Positions 34,196-43,109 are shown, numbered from the stretch's first letter. The stretch is 64,000 nt of DNA from Streptomyces sp. NRRL S-1022 (GCF_000720135.1 NZ_JOIU01000005.1:1-64000), one strand, 5' to 3'. Made by a program: numbers and translations. The notes: generated from the letters alone by a model not told the origin.

Positions 34196-35608
34196 TCAGC
34201 CGAGGTGCGGCGGCTGGGGGCCGGCTGCGGTGGCGGCCGGTGCGGCGTCCAGCCGGGCCGTGATCACCAGCGTGCCCTCCTCGACCTGGTAGTCCAGCGG
34301 CAGGCCGAGCCCGCGCATCGCGGCCACCATGCCCGTGTTGGACGCCTTGGTCACCGCGTACACGCTCTCGCAGCCGGCCTCCGCCGCCAGCGCCACCAGC
34401 CGGCCGAGCAGTTCGCCGCCGATGCCGCGCTGCTGCCACTCGTCCTCGACCAGCAGCGCGACCTCGGTCTCGTCGCCGTCCCACAGCAGGTGCCCGAGGC
34501 CGACGATCCGCCCGGAGGCGGTCTGCGCGGCCAGGGTGCGGCCGTAGCGGGGGCTGAGCAGGTGGTTCAGGTAGCGGTCCGCGTCGCCGACCGGGCCGTG
34601 GTAGCGCAGGCCGAGGGTGTGCGGCGAGCACCGGTCGTGCATCGCCCGGGCCGCGGCCAGGTCCCCGGTGTCGACCCGGCGCACGGTGATGTCGTTGCCC
34701 TCGGGCAGGGTCAGTACGTCCTCGCCGTCGGGGATGCGGGGGCCGAGCCGGCTGTCCAGCTCCACCAGCGCCCGGGCGCGAGCGAACTCGGTGGGGGTGA
34801 ACGGCAGGTACGGCCGCTCCACGGTGAGCACACCGCCCTCGGGTGCCGGCAGCCGCATCACGGTGTCCTCCAGGACCCCCTCGGCCGGCACCGGCTGCGG
34901 ACCGCGGCCGCCGCCGGCCGGCCTGCCGGGCAGCGAGCGGATCGTGCAGCGGCCCAGCAACTGACGCAGTGCGAGAGGCAGTTCGGCGGTGTCGACGGCG
35001 GTGCGGGCGGCCAGGCCGAGCACCCGGGTGGGCACGTCGACCAGGTCGTGGGCGTCGGCCCGCTCGATCCAGGTGCCCGTGCCGCCGGCCAGCGCGACCG
35101 CCCGGGTGATCTCGGCCGCCGGGAGCGCGCCCGGCGCCCGCAGCAGGAAGTCGTCCGCCGTGCCGTCGGCCAGCGGGTGCGTCTGCAGGCTCAGGATGTC
35201 CACCCGGTGTCCGGCGAGCGCCGTGCACAGGGCGGCCAGCGAGCCCGGTTCGTCCTTCACGGTCGTCCGCATCCGCCACAGCGTGCCGCCGATCCCGTAG
35301 GCGGCGGGCTGCTCGGAGGGCCCGGCCGGCCGCGTCTCCGCGGCCGGCCGGGCACCGGTATCGCTCACCGGCGGCGCGTGTCCGTGGCGGCGTGACCACC
35401 ACACGTGGAACACCGCCGTCGCGGCCAGCACGAGCGCCGAGACCACCAGCAGGGCCGGGCCGTCGGGCCCGTGTCCGACCAGGTTCGCCCCCGCGTCCGC
35501 GACGGCCACCGCCGTGAAGAGCGCGGCGAGTTCGACGACCTCGCGCCGCCAGTGGTGCACGGGCCGCCCGTGCCTGGCCCGGGTCACATCAGGAATGTCT
35601 GGAGTCAT
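34196..35608 (-). CDS. ACT-GNAT fusion with N-terminal membrane helices (amino-acid-regulated acetyltransferase-like)
   Basis: The 470-residue protein has two hydrophobic helices near 26-70 (ELAALFTAVAVADAG, ALLVVSALVLAATAVFHVWW), an ACT domain at about 110-180 (MRTTVKDEPGSLAALCTALAGHRVDIL split across the strand-helix), and a GNAT domain at about 300-455 with the acetyl-CoA loop QQRGIGGELLGRLV. ACT-GNAT proteins in actinobacteria are lysine acetyltransferases whose activity responds to amino acids. The membrane segment is an additional feature. The convergent neighbour is a sulfur amino acid lyase, which could influence its ligand, but that link is speculative. Confidence 0.8.
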   Translation of the reverse strand: MTPDIPDVTRARHGRPVHHWRREVVELAALFTAVAVADAGANLVGHGPDGPALLVVSALVLAATAVFHVWWSRRHGHAPPVSDTGARPAAETRPAGPSEQPAAYGIGGTLWRMRTTVKDEPGSLAALCTALAGHRVDILSLQTHPLADGTADDFLLRAPGALPAAEITRAVALAGGTGTWIERADAHDLVDVPTRVLGLAARTAVDTAELPLALRQLLGRCTIRSLPGRPAGGGRGPQPVPAEGVLEDTVMRLPAPEGGVLTVERPYLPFTPTEFARARALVELDSRLGPRIPDGEDVLTLPEGNDITVRRVDTGDLAAARAMHDRCSPHTLGLRYHGPVGDADRYLNHLLSPRYGRTLAAQTASGRIVGLGHLLWDGDETEVALLVEDEWQQRGIGGELLGRLVALAAEAGCESVYAVTKASNTGMVAAMRGLGLPLDYQVEEGTLVITARLDAAPAATAAGPQPPHLG

Positions 35609-35732
35609 GCAGCCACTGTGGACGAAAGGTGTTGCGTGATCACGAACTGATTGTGACCGATGGGTAAAGCATGCTCCGTCCCATTTGTTGGATTTTCTAC
35701 GGCCGACCGCCCGCCCTCTTCCCGCGCGGGCC

Positions 35733-37319
35733 CTACTGACCGACCCGGCCCGGCCGCAGCGTCCGCGTGAACAGCACGGTGCCGTCCTGCTCCCGCAGCC
35801 GTACCGTCAGCTCCCCGCTGTCCCCGTCGATGTCGACCTCGCCGAAGAACTGGTAGCCGCCCGCGGGCGAGACGTTCGACGCGGCCGGCGCCTTCACGAA
35901 CACCCGCTCCGGTCCGAAGGTGCCGTCCAGCGCACTGGCCGGGAAGGCGCCGGCGTTCAGCGGCCCGGAGACGAACTCCCAGAACGGCTCGAAGTCGGTG
36001 AACGCGGCCCGGGAGGGGTGGTAGTGCTGCGCGGACGTGTGGTGCACGTCCGCCGTCAGCCACAGCGTGCCGGTGATCCGCCGGTGCTTGACGAACCGCA
36101 GCAGCTCGGCGATCTGCAGCTCGCGGCCGAGCGGGGCGCCCGGGTCGCCCTGGGCCACGGCCTCGAAGTTCGGCTCGTTCTCCACCGGGTCCGGTACGAC
36201 GAGACCGAGCGGCATGTCGGCGGCGATCACCTTCCACACCGCACGCGACCGGGCCAGCTCCCGCTTGAGCCACTCCAGCTGCTCCCGGCCGAGGATGCCC
36301 TGCGGGTCCACGGTCTGGTCGTCCGGCGAGTTGGCGTTGCGGTACGTCCGCATGTCCAGCACGAACACGTCCAGCAGCGGGCCCTGGCGCAGCACCCGGT
36401 AGACGCGGCCCTCCCTCGCGCCGGGCCGCAGCGTGGACACGGGGAAGTACTCGGCGAACGCCCGCCGGGCGCGCGCGGCGAGCACGTCGATGCTCTTCTC
36501 GGTGTAGCGGGTGTCGGTGGAGGCGATCACCTCGCCCGGGTACCAGTTGTTGCGCACCTCGTGGTCGTCCCACTGGATGACCGAGGGCACCTGGGCGTTG
36601 AACCGACGCAGGTTCTCGTCGAGCAGGTTGTAGCGGAAGTTGCCCCGGTACTCGGCGAGCGTCTCGGCGACCTTCGCCTTCTCCTCGGTGGTGACGTTCC
36701 GCCAGGTGCCCCCGCCGGGCAGCGCCTGGGTGGCCGGGATGGGGCCGTCGGCGTAGATGTTGTCGCCGCTGCACAGGAAGAAGTCCGGGTCCAGCTTCGC
36801 CATCGCGTCGTAGATGCGGTAACCGCCCCGGTCCGGGTTGATGCCCCAGCCCTGTCCGGCCAGGTCGCCCGACCACAGGAACCGCACGCCGTCCCGGCGG
36901 CGCCGGGACACGGTACGGAAGGTGCCGGTCACGGGCTCGCCGGTGCGGCGCGGGTCCTCCGGGTCGGCGAGCAGCACCCGGTAGTGGATCTGCTCGCCGG
37001 AGGGCAGGCCGTGCAGCCGGGTGGTGCCGGTGAAGTCCGTGCCGGGGCCGAGCAGCGGGCCGTGCCACCGGCGCGGATCGCGGAACGACTCGGTGGCGGA
37101 GGTCTCCACGATCATCCGGGCCGGCCGGTCCGCGCGTACCCACACCAGGCCGGAGTCGGCGGTCACGTCGCCGCTCTGCACGCCCCAGCCCGCCCCGGGG
37201 CGTCCGGAGCGGGCGAACGCCGGGGCCGCGCCGAGGCCCGTGGGCAGGGTCAGGGCCGCCGACGCGGCGAGGGAGCCGCGCAGCACGCCGCGGCGACCGG
37301 GGAGCGGACGGTGGGACAT
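35733..37319 (-). CDS. phoD: PhoD-family alkaline phosphatase/phosphodiesterase, Tat-exported
   Basis: The 528-residue protein begins with a Tat signal: GRRGVLRGSLAASAALTL with Arg9-Arg10, then an AFA-type cleavage region near 35. The PhoD N-terminal domain precedes the metallophosphatase core, which has FLWSGDLAGQGWG, LCSGDNIYAD, QWDDHEVRNNW and LWLTADVHHTSAQHY. PhoD needs calcium and iron and releases phosphate from phosphodiesters and phosphomonoesters outside the cell. I found no clear PHO box in the 118-bp gap upstream, but have not scanned it computationally. Confidence 0.92.
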   Translation of the reverse strand: MSHRPLPGRRGVLRGSLAASAALTLPTGLGAAPAFARSGRPGAGWGVQSGDVTADSGLVWVRADRPARMIVETSATESFRDPRRWHGPLLGPGTDFTGTTRLHGLPSGEQIHYRVLLADPEDPRRTGEPVTGTFRTVSRRRRDGVRFLWSGDLAGQGWGINPDRGGYRIYDAMAKLDPDFFLCSGDNIYADGPIPATQALPGGGTWRNVTTEEKAKVAETLAEYRGNFRYNLLDENLRRFNAQVPSVIQWDDHEVRNNWYPGEVIASTDTRYTEKSIDVLAARARRAFAEYFPVSTLRPGAREGRVYRVLRQGPLLDVFVLDMRTYRNANSPDDQTVDPQGILGREQLEWLKRELARSRAVWKVIAADMPLGLVVPDPVENEPNFEAVAQGDPGAPLGRELQIAELLRFVKHRRITGTLWLTADVHHTSAQHYHPSRAAFTDFEPFWEFVSGPLNAGAFPASALDGTFGPERVFVKAPAASNVSPAGGYQFFGEVDIDGDSGELTVRLREQDGTVLFTRTLRPGRVGQ

Positions 37320-37437
37320 GGCTACGCCTCCAGGGACGGGATCCGGCCAGTGTGCACAGCCACATCTACGGGGGCGGCGCGGCGCGCACGCGAACCCGAG
37401 GTGAACTCCCGCCGGTTCCCGGGCGGTCGGGCGGTGC

Positions 37438-38268
37438 TCAGCGGCTGCCGTCCAGGATGACCCGCGCGACCAGCGCCGGGTCGTCGTTCATCGGGCAGTG
37501 GCCGCAGCCGGGCAGCCGCACCAGCCGGGCGTGCGGTATGAGCTGCTTGGCGCGGACGCCCTGGCGGCGCATGAGGATCCGGTCCCGGCTGCCCCAGGCC
37601 ACCGTGACCGGCAGGCCCGCCAGCTCGTCGCTGAACCGGACGGCGGAGCCCGCCCGCAGGGTCGCCTCGAAGCCGGTGGCCCCGACGAGCGCGAGCGTCT
37701 CGGCGACCACCGCCTCCGGTGAACGGCGCCCGGGACGGGCGTAGATGGTGCTGGTCAGCGCGGTACGGCCGGCCGCCGTGCGGGCCAGCCGCTCCACCAG
37801 CGGCAGCGGCAGCCGCTGGGCGATGCCCCGCATCGCGAGCAGCACCGTGAACGCGTACCGCCGCTCGGCCTCGGTCCAGAAACCGGCGGGGGAAAGGGCG
37901 GTGACGGACCGTACGAGCTTCTCCCGGCCCAGCTCCAGCGCGAGCAGACCGCCCAGCGAGTTGCCGGCGACGTGCGGGCGGTCCAGCTCCAGCGCCTCGA
38001 ACAGGGCGCCCAGCACGGAGTTCGTGGTGGGCAGGTCGTAGGCCAGGCCGGCCGGCAGCCCCGGGGAGGCGCCGAAACCGGGCAGGTCGACGGCGATCAC
38101 CTCGCGTTCGGTGGCCAGGATGTCCACGACCGGGTCCCAGGCCTGCCGGTGGTGTCCGATGCCGTGCAGCAGGACCAGCGGTTCGCCGCGGCCCACGCGC
38201 GCGTAGGACACGGTCACGTCGCCGGGGCCGTGCGGGGCGGGGACCTTGAAGGAGACGGTGGCGGACAT
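37438..38268 (-). CDS. alpha/beta-hydrolase fold protein
   Basis: From ATG 38268, with GAGGAG upstream, the protein has 276 residues. Motifs are LVLLHGIGHHRQAWD (oxyanion), VAGNSLGGLLALEL (nucleophile Ser), VTVAWGSRDRILM (acid) and LPGCGHCPMNDDP (His). The substrate is unknown. A perfect 14-bp palindrome lies 58 bp upstream, so a dedicated TetR-type regulator may control it, though none is encoded next to it. Confidence 0.85.
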   Translation of the reverse strand: MSATVSFKVPAPHGPGDVTVSYARVGRGEPLVLLHGIGHHRQAWDPVVDILATEREVIAVDLPGFGASPGLPAGLAYDLPTTNSVLGALFEALELDRPHVAGNSLGGLLALELGREKLVRSVTALSPAGFWTEAERRYAFTVLLAMRGIAQRLPLPLVERLARTAAGRTALTSTIYARPGRRSPEAVVAETLALVGATGFEATLRAGSAVRFSDELAGLPVTVAWGSRDRILMRRQGVRAKQLIPHARLVRLPGCGHCPMNDDPALVARVILDGSR

Positions 38269-38325
38269 GGGGTGCTCCTCGTCTGGGGCTGCTGACGGAC
38301 GCCGTAGACAGCTTGTCAGCAATTA

Positions 38326-38339
38326 CTACCGGCCGGTAG
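38326..38339. promoter_or_regulatory. palindromic operator candidate CTACCGGCCGGTAG
   Basis: This perfect 14-bp palindrome is in the promoter region of the hydrolase gene. A second imperfect dyad (GACAGCTTGTC near 38307-38317) lies beside it. The form resembles TetR-family operators. Confidence 0.5.
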
Positions 38340-38364
38340 CCCCCGGATGCCGCCTGCCCGGCCC

Positions 38365-39018
38365 TCAACGCGCCCGCCGCACCTCGATGTTGAAGTCGGC
38401 GTGCCCGAAGCCGCGGGACAGGGCCAGCCACAGCGGCAGGTACATCTCCACCGCCCGCGCCGACCCGATGCCGCCCAGGTCCAGCACCCGCCCGGCCGGC
38501 CAGCCGAACTCCACGAGCAGCCCCGTCACCCGCTCCTTGGCCCGGGCGTCCGCCCCGCACACGAACACGTGGTGCTCGCCCGGCACCCGCCCCGGATCCA
38601 CCATCACCCGGCAGTCGACGGTGTTCAGCGTCTTCACCACGCGCGTGTGCGGGAACGCCCGCTGGATCCGCTCGGCCACACTGTCGGACTCCACCGGGTC
38701 CAGCCGCGGCTGCCCGCCCTCGAAGGCCAGCGGATTGGTGACGTCCACCAGCACCTTGCCCTCCAGGTGCTCGGCACCCGCCGCCCGCAGCGCGTCCAGC
38801 GCCACCCGGCCGCTCACCGCGTTGACGACCACCTCGCCCGCCTCCGCCGCGTCCGCGAACGTCCCCGCGTGGGCCCGGCCGGCCGCGGCCGTCGCCCACT
38901 CCACCGCCACCGGATTGTCGCGGGTGCGGGAACCGAGGGTCACCTCGTGGCCCAGCTCCAGCAGCCGGCCGGCCAGGGTACGGCCCACCTCGCCCGTGCC
39001 CAGTACCGCGTACCGCAT
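38365..39018 (-). CDS. NAD(P)-binding oxidoreductase (F420-dependent NADP reductase-like)
   Basis: From ATG 39018, with GAGGTGG upstream, the protein has 217 residues. The N-terminal Rossmann motif is YAVLGTGEVGRTLAGRL, followed by VTLGSRTRDN, where the Arg after the second strand favours NADP. KVLVDVTNPLAFEGG and TRVVKTLNTVDCRVM match the NADPH-dependent F420 reductase-like group. It is divergent from an ECF41 sigma factor, the usual setting in which such sigma factors control a neighbouring oxidoreductase. Confidence 0.82.
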   Translation of the reverse strand: MRYAVLGTGEVGRTLAGRLLELGHEVTLGSRTRDNPVAVEWATAAAGRAHAGTFADAAEAGEVVVNAVSGRVALDALRAAGAEHLEGKVLVDVTNPLAFEGGQPRLDPVESDSVAERIQRAFPHTRVVKTLNTVDCRVMVDPGRVPGEHHVFVCGADARAKERVTGLLVEFGWPAGRVLDLGGIGSARAVEMYLPLWLALSRGFGHADFNIEVRRAR

Positions 39019-39139
39019 CGCCCACCTCACGGTCACCGGCCGCCGCCCGCCGACGGTCCGCCGTCATTGTGATCCGCACCGCTCCCGACGCCGGGCATTC
39101 CGGCTGGACAGCGAAAGACGTGTCGGCTGGGATGGGCCC

Positions 39140-40024
39140 GTGACCGCCGACCTCGCCACCGACGTCTTCGAACAGCACCGGCCCCTGCTCATGGGGGTCG
39201 CCTACCGCATGCTCGGCCGGGTCGCCGACGCCGAGGACGTGGTCCAGGATGCCTGGCTGCGCTGGTACCAGGCCGACCGCACCGACGTCCGCGAACCACG
39301 CGCCTACCTCGTGCGCATCACCACCCGGCTGGCCATCGACCGGCTGCGCCAGGTGCAGTCCCGCGGCGAGGCGTACGTCGGGCAGTGGCTGCCGGAGCCG
39401 TATCCCACCGAGTTCGCCGACACCGCGCCGGACTCCGCGGACCGCGCCGTGCTCGCCGACACGGTCTCCCTGGCCGTCCTCGTCGTCCTGGAGTCGCTGT
39501 CCCCGCTGGAGCGCGCGGTGTTCGTGCTCCGCGAGGCCTTCGGCTACCCCTTCGCCGAGATCGCCACCATGCTCGACCGGGCCGAGCCGGCGGTACGGCA
39601 GCTCGCCGGCCGGGCCCGCCGGCACGTGGCCGAAGGGCGCCCCCGGTACGAGGTCGACCCCGCCCGGCGCCGCGACTTGACCGAGCGCTTCCTCGCCGCC
39701 GCGGCCGGGGGCGACCTGGAGGGCCTGCTGTCCCTGCTCGCGCCGGACGTCCGCCTGGTCGGCGACAGCGGCGGCAAGGCCAAGGCGCCGCTGCGCGTCC
39801 TGCACACCGCCGACAAGGTCGGCCGCTTCCTCGTCGGCGCCGCGCGCTCCGGCAGGGCGGACCTGTCCTTCCGCCCCGTGGAGGTCAACGGCGGCCCCGC
39901 CCTGCTGATCCTGTCCGGCGACAAGCCCGACAGCCTGTTCCAGGTGGACATCGCCGACGGCCGGATCACCGCCGTCTACATCATGCGCAACCCGGACAAG
40001 CTCCGGCACCTGGCCGACCGCTGA
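39140..40024 (+). CDS. ECF41-type RNA polymerase sigma factor with SnoaL-like C-terminus
   Basis: The 294-residue protein has sigma-2 (EQHRPLLMGVAYRMLGRVAD, DVVQDAWLRW) and sigma-4 (LSPLERAVFVLREAFGYPFA) regions, followed by an NTF2/SnoaL-like domain from about 175 (RFLAAAAGGDLEGLLSLLAPDV), the hallmark of ECF41, where the tail takes the place of an anti-sigma factor. The start is GTG 39140; no anti-sigma gene is adjacent. The divergent oxidoreductase gene is the expected target. Confidence 0.9.
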   Translation: MTADLATDVFEQHRPLLMGVAYRMLGRVADAEDVVQDAWLRWYQADRTDVREPRAYLVRITTRLAIDRLRQVQSRGEAYVGQWLPEPYPTEFADTAPDSADRAVLADTVSLAVLVVLESLSPLERAVFVLREAFGYPFAEIATMLDRAEPAVRQLAGRARRHVAEGRPRYEVDPARRRDLTERFLAAAAGGDLEGLLSLLAPDVRLVGDSGGKAKAPLRVLHTADKVGRFLVGAARSGRADLSFRPVEVNGGPALLILSGDKPDSLFQVDIADGRITAVYIMRNPDKLRHLADR

Positions 40025-40055
40025 ACCCACCGCTGTACCCACCGCTCCACCCGCG

Positions 40056-40082
40056 AAGCCCCCGTCGTGCGACGGGGGCTTT
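40056..40082 (+). terminator. rho-independent terminator after the ECF41 gene
   Basis: AAGCCCCCGTCG and CGACGGGGGCTT pair perfectly over 12 bp with a 2-nt loop and end in TTT. It lies 32 bp past the sigma factor stop. Confidence 0.85.
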
Positions 40083-40169
40083 GCCGTGATGTCACACGGC
40101 GTGCCGCGTACGAACGCCTCATGAACGCTCCGCGGCAGTCCGGCCACGCGTTGCGCGCCGGGCCGAGGA

Positions 40170-40183
40170 TTGGTCTTGACCAA
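40170..40183. promoter_or_regulatory. operator candidate TTGGTC-TT-GACCAA (dre-like)
   Basis: This perfect dyad resembles the site bound by DasR and related GntR/HutC regulators (TGGTCTAGACCA). It lies about 97 bp before the gntR start, so autoregulation is likely. Confidence 0.65.
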
Positions 40184-40279
40184 GGGTGACGGCCGCCCTA
40201 TCGTCGCAGAGAAGTGCAACAACCTTTAATAAACAAGGGCGCTAAAAACCGCCGGACCACGGCTCTTGCGGAGGACAGG

Positions 40280-41041
40280 GTGGGGACCACGCAGCTGGAA
40301 ACGGTGCCGGAACCGAAGTACTGGCATCTCAAGACCGTGCTCACCGAGGCACTCGACTCCGAGTTCTCGGTCGGCGAGATCCTGCCGAACGAACGCGACC
40401 TCGCCGCACGCTTCGGCGTGGCCCGGGCCACGCTCCGCCAGGCCCTCGAACAGCTGGAGCTGGAGGGCCGGCTGCAACGCCGCCGCGGCGTCGGCACGAC
40501 CGTCGCGCCGCCGCGCGTGGGCGTCGCCGTCGGCACCGAGCAGCACGCCTGGCCCGGCGCCGCCGGAGACGCCTGGCAGCCCGTCGACAGCGACCTGGCG
40601 GCGCCGCCCGCCGCTGTCGCCGCCGCCCTGGAGACCGGCGCGGACGAGGCCGTCCACACCGTCCGCCGCACCCGTATGTCCCACGGCCAGCAGGTCGCCA
40701 CCGAACTGCTCTACATCCCGGCGGTCTCCGTGCCCGGCCTCACCGCGATCGACACCCCGTCCGGCGCGGCACGCGCGCGTGCGGTGCTGCGCGAGCTGCA
40801 GCACCTGCCGCTGGAGGGCGAGGAGCGCGCCGTCGAGCTGGGCTCCGCACGCGCGGACGACGCCAAGGAGCTCGACCGCCTCCCCGGCTCACCCGTCCTC
40901 GTCGTCACCACCCGTTTCCTCGTCCAGGGGCGCACCGCCGCACTGTCGGTGGCGACCTACCGGGCCGACACCTGCCGGCTGACCTTCGGAGAGTCGGCGG
41001 ACGTGGAGATACACCACGACCCTCGGCAGCGGGCCTCCTGA
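40280..41041 (+). CDS. GntR/HutC-family regulator (DasR-like)
   Basis: From GTG 40280, with GGAGGA upstream, the protein has 253 residues: a winged helix (ILPNERDLAARFGVARATLR, QLELEGRLQRRRGVGT) and a UTRA ligand domain (VHTVRRTRMSHGQQVATELLYIP ... LVVTTRFLVQGRTAALSVATYRAD). UTRA regulators in Streptomyces often sense phosphosugars. The dre-like dyad upstream supports membership of the DasR group. Its neighbour is a ROK-family regulator on the opposite strand, so both may act in sugar control. The longer frame from 40214 crosses the promoter and is not preferred. Confidence 0.87.
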   Translation: MGTTQLETVPEPKYWHLKTVLTEALDSEFSVGEILPNERDLAARFGVARATLRQALEQLELEGRLQRRRGVGTTVAPPRVGVAVGTEQHAWPGAAGDAWQPVDSDLAAPPAAVAAALETGADEAVHTVRRTRMSHGQQVATELLYIPAVSVPGLTAIDTPSGAARARAVLRELQHLPLEGEERAVELGSARADDAKELDRLPGSPVLVVTTRFLVQGRTAALSVATYRADTCRLTFGESADVEIHHDPRQRAS

Positions 41042-41060
41042 ACCGTGAGGCAGCCCGCAC

Positions 41061-41082
41061 CCGGGGCCCTTCAGGGCCCCGG
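41061..41082. terminator. hairpin between gntR and ROK gene
   Basis: CCGGGGCCCT and AGGGCCCCGG pair perfectly over 10 bp with a TC loop, 20 bp after the gntR stop. It can serve both convergent genes. The remaining gap to 41202 holds nothing else I can support. Confidence 0.75.
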
Positions 41083-41202
41083 ACGGGCCAACTCCCCTGA
41101 CGGAGCGGGGCCGCACCGCGTGTGCGGCTCCGCCGCGCGGGCGCGGCCGGCCCCGCCGCCGCGGCAGCTCCACGACGACCCGCGCCCGGCGCGTAGCACG
41201 GC

Positions 41203-42357
41203 TCAGCGCCGCGTCACCGTGCCGTCCACGGCGAACAACTGCTCCTCCACATGGTCCAGAGCCAGGCGCAGCGCCCCCGTGGCGACGGCCGCCTCGCCCA
41301 GCACGGACAACGCCACCCTGGGCGGCCGCAGGCAGTAGCGGGCCAGTTCCCGCCGCAGCGGCTCCAGGACGCCGTCCAGGCCCGCCGCCCAGCCCCCGAT
41401 CACGACCAGCTCCGGATCGAGCGCCAGCACCAGCGCGGCGACATCGTGCACGAGCCGCTGGATGAACCGTTCGACGGCCGCCCGGGCCCGCTGGTCGCCC
41501 TTGCGGGCCAACGCGAACACCTCGGCGACCGCCTGCTCGTCCAGCGGGTGCAGCGGCTCGTCGGTGGTCGACAGCAGCGCCTCCGGCGTCGCCTCCCGGC
41601 CCAGCAGGTGCAGCGCGCCGATCTCCCCGGCCGCCCCGCCGTAACCCCGGTGCAGCCGCCCGCCGATCAGTGAGCCGGCCCCCGGGCTCAGCCCGGCCAG
41701 GACGAAGACCACGTCGTCCGTCCCGGTCGCCGCGCCCTTCCAGTGCTCGGCGACGGCCGCCGCGTTGGCGTCGTTCTCCACCAGCACCGGACAGCGGAAG
41801 GAACGGCTCAGCCGCTCCCCGAGCCGCAGCCCCGTCCACTGCGGCAGGGCCGTGCTCAGCCGAACCGTGCCGTCCGCCTCCACGATGCCCGGCGTGCCCA
41901 CGCCCACCGCCCGCAGCGAACTGCGCGCCACCCCGGCCCGGCGCAGCAGTTCGGCGACCGCGCCGCGCAGCCGGTCCAGCCGCTCGTCCGCCGGCGCCGT
42001 CTCGTCGACCTCCTTGGCCTGTGCGCCCAGCACCCGCCCGTCCAGGTCGGACAGCAGCGCGGCGACCCGGTGCGGCCCGATCTCCAGGCCCAGCAGGTGT
42101 CCCGCCTCGGCCCGGAACCGGAACCGCCGGGCGGGCCGCCCCTGGCGGCGGGCACCGCCGTCGTCGGCCGCGGCCTCCACCACGAGCCCGCCCTCGACGA
42201 GCCCCTCCACGACGCCCTCGACGGTCGGCCGGGACAGTCCGGTGACGCGGGTGATCTCGGTGAAGGTCGCGCAGTCCGTGGCACGCAGCGCGTGCAGCAC
42301 CACCGCGGAATTGATCCTTCGCAGCAGCGAGGGATCGCCGCCGGTCAGCTGCCCCAC
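41203..42357 (-). CDS. ROK-family transcriptional regulator without the zinc motif
   Basis: From GTG 42357, with GGGAGG upstream, the protein has 384 residues. The N-terminal winged helix is ATFTEITRVTGLSRPTVEGV. The ROK kinase-like part shows AVGVGTPGIVEADG, VLVENDANAAAVAEHWKG (catalytic-type Asp) and GAGSLIGGRLHRGYGGAAGE. After GEIG the usual CxCGxxGCxE zinc cysteines are absent, replaced by ALHLLGREATPEALL. It is probably a sugar-responsive repressor. No transporter is adjacent. Confidence 0.85.
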   Translation of the reverse strand: MGQLTGGDPSLLRRINSAVVLHALRATDCATFTEITRVTGLSRPTVEGVVEGLVEGGLVVEAAADDGGARRQGRPARRFRFRAEAGHLLGLEIGPHRVAALLSDLDGRVLGAQAKEVDETAPADERLDRLRGAVAELLRRAGVARSSLRAVGVGTPGIVEADGTVRLSTALPQWTGLRLGERLSRSFRCPVLVENDANAAAVAEHWKGAATGTDDVVFVLAGLSPGAGSLIGGRLHRGYGGAAGEIGALHLLGREATPEALLSTTDEPLHPLDEQAVAEVFALARKGDQRARAAVERFIQRLVHDVAALVLALDPELVVIGGWAAGLDGVLEPLRRELARYCLRPPRVALSVLGEAAVATGALRLALDHVEEQLFAVDGTVTRR

Positions 42358-42452
42358 CGTCCGTCCTCCCAGCTTGCGGGCGTGTTGGCCGGATCGTACT
42401 CGGCCCGGCGCAGCCCGGCGAGCGGGTTCCGCCCACGGGCCGGGCCCTTCGG

Positions 42453-43109
42453 TCACCCTGGTGCCACGAAACCGGACTCGTAGGCCGCGATCACCGCCTG
42501 GGTGCGGTCCCGCGCACCGAGCTTGGCCAGGACGGCGCTCACATGCGACTTGACCGTCTCCGCGCCCACCACCAGCCGGCCGGCGATCTCGGCGTTCGAC
42601 AGTCCCCGGGCCATCAGCCGCAGCACCTCCGCCTCCCGGTCGGTCAGCCGGGCCCGCTCCAGCACGGCCCGCGCCGGCCGGCCGCCGTCGCCGTACCGGG
42701 CGGCGAGCCGCCGTACCGACGCCGGGAACAGCAGCGACTCGCCCTCCGCGACCAGCCGCACCGCGTGCACGATCTCGGCCGGGCGGGCCCGCTTCAGCAG
42801 GAACCCGTCGGCGCCCGCGCGCAGCGCCTCGTAGACGTACTCGTCGTCCTCGAAAGTGGTGACCACGAGGACCTTCGGCGGCTCCGGCACCGTGCGCAGC
42901 ACCGCGCGGGTGGCCTCGATCCCGTCCATCAGCGGCATCCGTACGTCCATCGCGACCACGTCCGGCCGCAGTCGCCGCACCAGCGGGACGACCGCCGCGC
43001 CGTCGGCCGCCTCGCCCACCACCTCGATGTCGGGCTGTGCCGCGAGCACGGCCCGCAGACCCGCGCGGACCAGGGGTTCGTCGTCGACGAGGAGTACGGT
43101 GACCGGCAT
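42453..43109 (-). CDS. NarL/FixJ-family response regulator
   Basis: The 218-residue regulator has the acidic pocket DDE at 9-11, phosphoacceptor Asp55 in DVVAMDVRMPL, and a LuxR helix-turn-helix from about 148 (LTDREAEVLRLMARGLSNAE). It follows its kinase with a 14-bp gap on the same strand. Together with the divergent ABC exporter it may form a sensing and export module. Confidence 0.93.
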   Translation of the reverse strand: MPVTVLLVDDEPLVRAGLRAVLAAQPDIEVVGEAADGAAVVPLVRRLRPDVVAMDVRMPLMDGIEATRAVLRTVPEPPKVLVVTTFEDDEYVYEALRAGADGFLLKRARPAEIVHAVRLVAEGESLLFPASVRRLAARYGDGGRPARAVLERARLTDREAEVLRLMARGLSNAEIAGRLVVGAETVKSHVSAVLAKLGARDRTQAVIAAYESGFVAPG

